This document shows positions 62,893 to 64,000 of a stretch of DNA of 64,000 nucleotides, piece after piece. How positions within the stretch are numbered: position 1 is the first letter of the stretch; the number at the start of each line of letters is the position of its first letter. The notes below the pieces were generated by a model that made no database searches, was not told the origin of the DNA, and saw only the letters and a list, made by a program, of their open reading frames with translations. The position numbers and the translations under genes are program-made. The stretch is from Pogonophryne albipinna (Eukaryota > Chordata > Actinopteri > Perciformes > Artedidraconidae). Where the stretch lies: assembly GCA_028583405.1 (NCBI GenBank), contig CM053259.1, positions 20,251,951 through 20,315,950 on the forward strand, read 5' to 3'.

Positions 62893-64000
62893 TCACATTT
62901 CTTTCCCCTCCACGCTGCAAACATCATCATCGTGATAGACTACCTCAAAGCGGCTGTAGACCTTCTTCTCCTTCCTCATACTCTCCATCCTCTTGAGTAG
63001 TCCCTCTCGCTCCTGGACGTTGCTGACCGGACGCAGAAATCTGCTATTTTTTATGGAATTGTCCTCGTCGCCTCCTGTTTCTTCTCTTTCCAGTCGGTTC
63101 TTCTGGCTGTTGGCTGAGATCTGCTCCAGGATGACTTTAGTGTCATCTCGTAGGTTGCTGCTGAATATAACAGAGCTGCTGGGGGACTGGTATCGAGATG
63201 TACCCGATGTGATGGTCGATGTCTTGTGATTGGTTGTAGTTTGGTCGGTAGTGGCTGATACTTTATCTTTAACCAATGAACTCTGCTTTTTGTTGAATTC
63301 TTCAGTGAGCTCTTTCACCGTGCTCATGCTCTTTTCATCTCCTGAATATCTCTTTTCTTTGTCCTTGGGCCCCAGGAATCCCTTTAGCCTCTGAGTCTGC
63401 TTCTTCAAGAAGTCAAGTGTCTTACCATCACCCTTTCCATCACCAAGTGTGTTGATGGATGTATTAGACCCCATTACTTTTTGCATTCCTTCTTTTGAAT
63501 CGGCACGTGGCAGAGTTGAAGAACTATGAGAGCGACTCTTTTTCATTTCACTCTTCTCTGCGTCCGTAGCATCTGTGGTCGGAAGGTCTTCACCACAGGA
63601 GATGCGACGAGTACCGAGTCCTTTGAGCTTCAACTGATCTCTCCTGAAGATATTAGGTGAAGGAAAGGGCTTCTTGAATATATCCTTCTTTTGACCATCT
63701 GACGCATTATCATCTTTACGAGGTTGAGTTGTCTCCGAATGCTTCAGGAGGTTCGCCAAAGGTTTCAAGATAGGTGGTTTCACAGAACTAAAGGAAGTTC
63801 TGCGAGTGAGTTCTGCTATCTTTGCAGAAAGGTCTGTCTTCTTTGGTACAGGTTCTGCTGAACTAACAGAGACAGTTGGGATCCTTGGAGTCATTGCAGG
63901 TTTTATGGGAGGTTTATCAGAAAGGTCTGGCTTTTTCTCAACAGGCTGTGGGGCTTTAAGTGAGAACTCTGTTTCGATTTTTGACGCTTTTCTCTTAGCA
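62893..64000 (-). CDS. fam83h: Probable FAM83H C-terminal part (gene runs off the right edge)
   Basis: An open frame without introns runs from the window edge (minus strand) to a TGA at 62893-62895; the ATG at 63894 is internal, so this is a partial coding exon of at least 368 codons. The protein is disordered and rich in Ser/Lys/Thr, with LKPLANLLKHSE, KGLGTRRISCGEDLP, SRSHSSSTLPRA, TQRLKGFLGPKDKEKRYS, SSNLRDDTKVILEQISANSQ and, near the end, FLRPVSNVQEREGLLKRMES and KKVYSRFEVVYH. The large last exon, the composition and LRDDTKVILEQISANSQ fit FAM83H, a keratin-network/CK1-binding protein whose mutation causes amelogenesis imperfecta. Linkage with mapk15 and grina matches human 8q24.3. The N-terminal FAM83 domain is outside the window, so the assignment is probable, not certain. 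Confidence 0.6.
   Translation of the reverse strand, partial: AKRKASKIETEFSLKAPQPVEKKPDLSDKPPIKPAMTPRIPTVSVSSAEPVPKKTDLSAKIAELTRRTSFSSVKPPILKPLANLLKHSETTQPRKDDNASDGQKKDIFKKPFPSPNIFRRDQLKLKGLGTRRISCGEDLPTTDATDAEKSEMKKSRSHSSSTLPRADSKEGMQKVMGSNTSINTLGDGKGDGKTLDFLKKQTQRLKGFLGPKDKEKRYSGDEKSMSTVKELTEEFNKKQSSLVKDKVSATTDQTTTNHKTSTITSGTSRYQSPSSSVIFSSNLRDDTKVILEQISANSQKNRLEREETGGDEDNSIKNSRFLRPVSNVQEREGLLKRMESMRKEKKVYSRFEVVYHDDDVCSVEGKEM

Noticed and set aside
62993..63229. Plus-strand 78-codon ORF
   Set aside because: Antisense shadow of the fam83h-like exon.

Overview
The window is a stretch of a teleost (ray-finned) fish nuclear genome. The genes are split into many short exons with GT-AG introns, the encoded proteins are plainly vertebrate, and introns and spacers carry the usual teleost load: very long (TG/CA)n tracts, fish SINE fragments, hAT- and Tc1/mariner-type remnants and other inverted-repeat elements. 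Most of the ORFs longer than 60 codons are microsatellite or out-of-frame noise; the genes had to be assembled exon by exon from splice sites, phase and protein similarity recalled from memory (no database was searched).

Layout. (1) 3.6-17.8 kb, + strand: cap2, adenylyl cyclase-associated protein 2, 12 coding exons, 469 aa, first coding intron of the GC-AG class. (2) 19.0-21.2 kb, - strand: aunip, tail-to-tail with cap2. (3) 21.5-26.6 kb, + strand: vps28 (ESCRT-I), head-to-head with aunip across a short shared promoter region that holds a CRE. (4) 28.7-38.1 kb, + strand: mapk15 (ERK7/8), 14 exons, 617 aa, with a five-copy 49-bp VNTR in one intron and an hAT-type element with an intact 8-bp target duplication in another. 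(5) 39.8-50.1 kb, + strand: grina (TMBIM3), with a non-coding first exon, a promoter carrying CRE and E-box palindromes, and a pure (TG)179 tract in intron 1. (6) 52.3-60.5 kb, + strand: syce1, synaptonemal complex central element protein 1, 10 exons, 198 aa. (7) 62.9 kb to the right edge, - strand: the C-terminal part of a long Ser/Lys-rich protein, probably fam83h.

The most notable feature is in the 5.1-kb intron 3 of syce1: a tandem array of six copies of the box C/D snoRNA U8 (SNORD118), the RNA needed for 5.8S/28S rRNA maturation. Each copy has the U8 5' domain, C box, D box and three hairpins whose stems co-vary with the mammalian RNA as I recall it. Each copy also has its own conserved block about 60 bp upstream, where a Pol II snRNA-type PSE would sit, so the array is probably transcribed independently of syce1. 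An octamer (DSE-like) lies about 210 bp before the first copy. Copies 2-4 lie on a 631-bp unit that has tandemly duplicated very recently. Copy 4 has lost one arm of a stem, copy 6 has an altered C box, and a Tc1-like fragment has landed in the last spacer.

mapk15, grina, vps28 and the fam83h-like gene all have human counterparts in 8q24.3 (from memory), which supports those identifications; cap2, aunip and syce1 come from other human locations. No functional operon-like relationship is implied; the gene pairs share only promoter or 3'-end regions.
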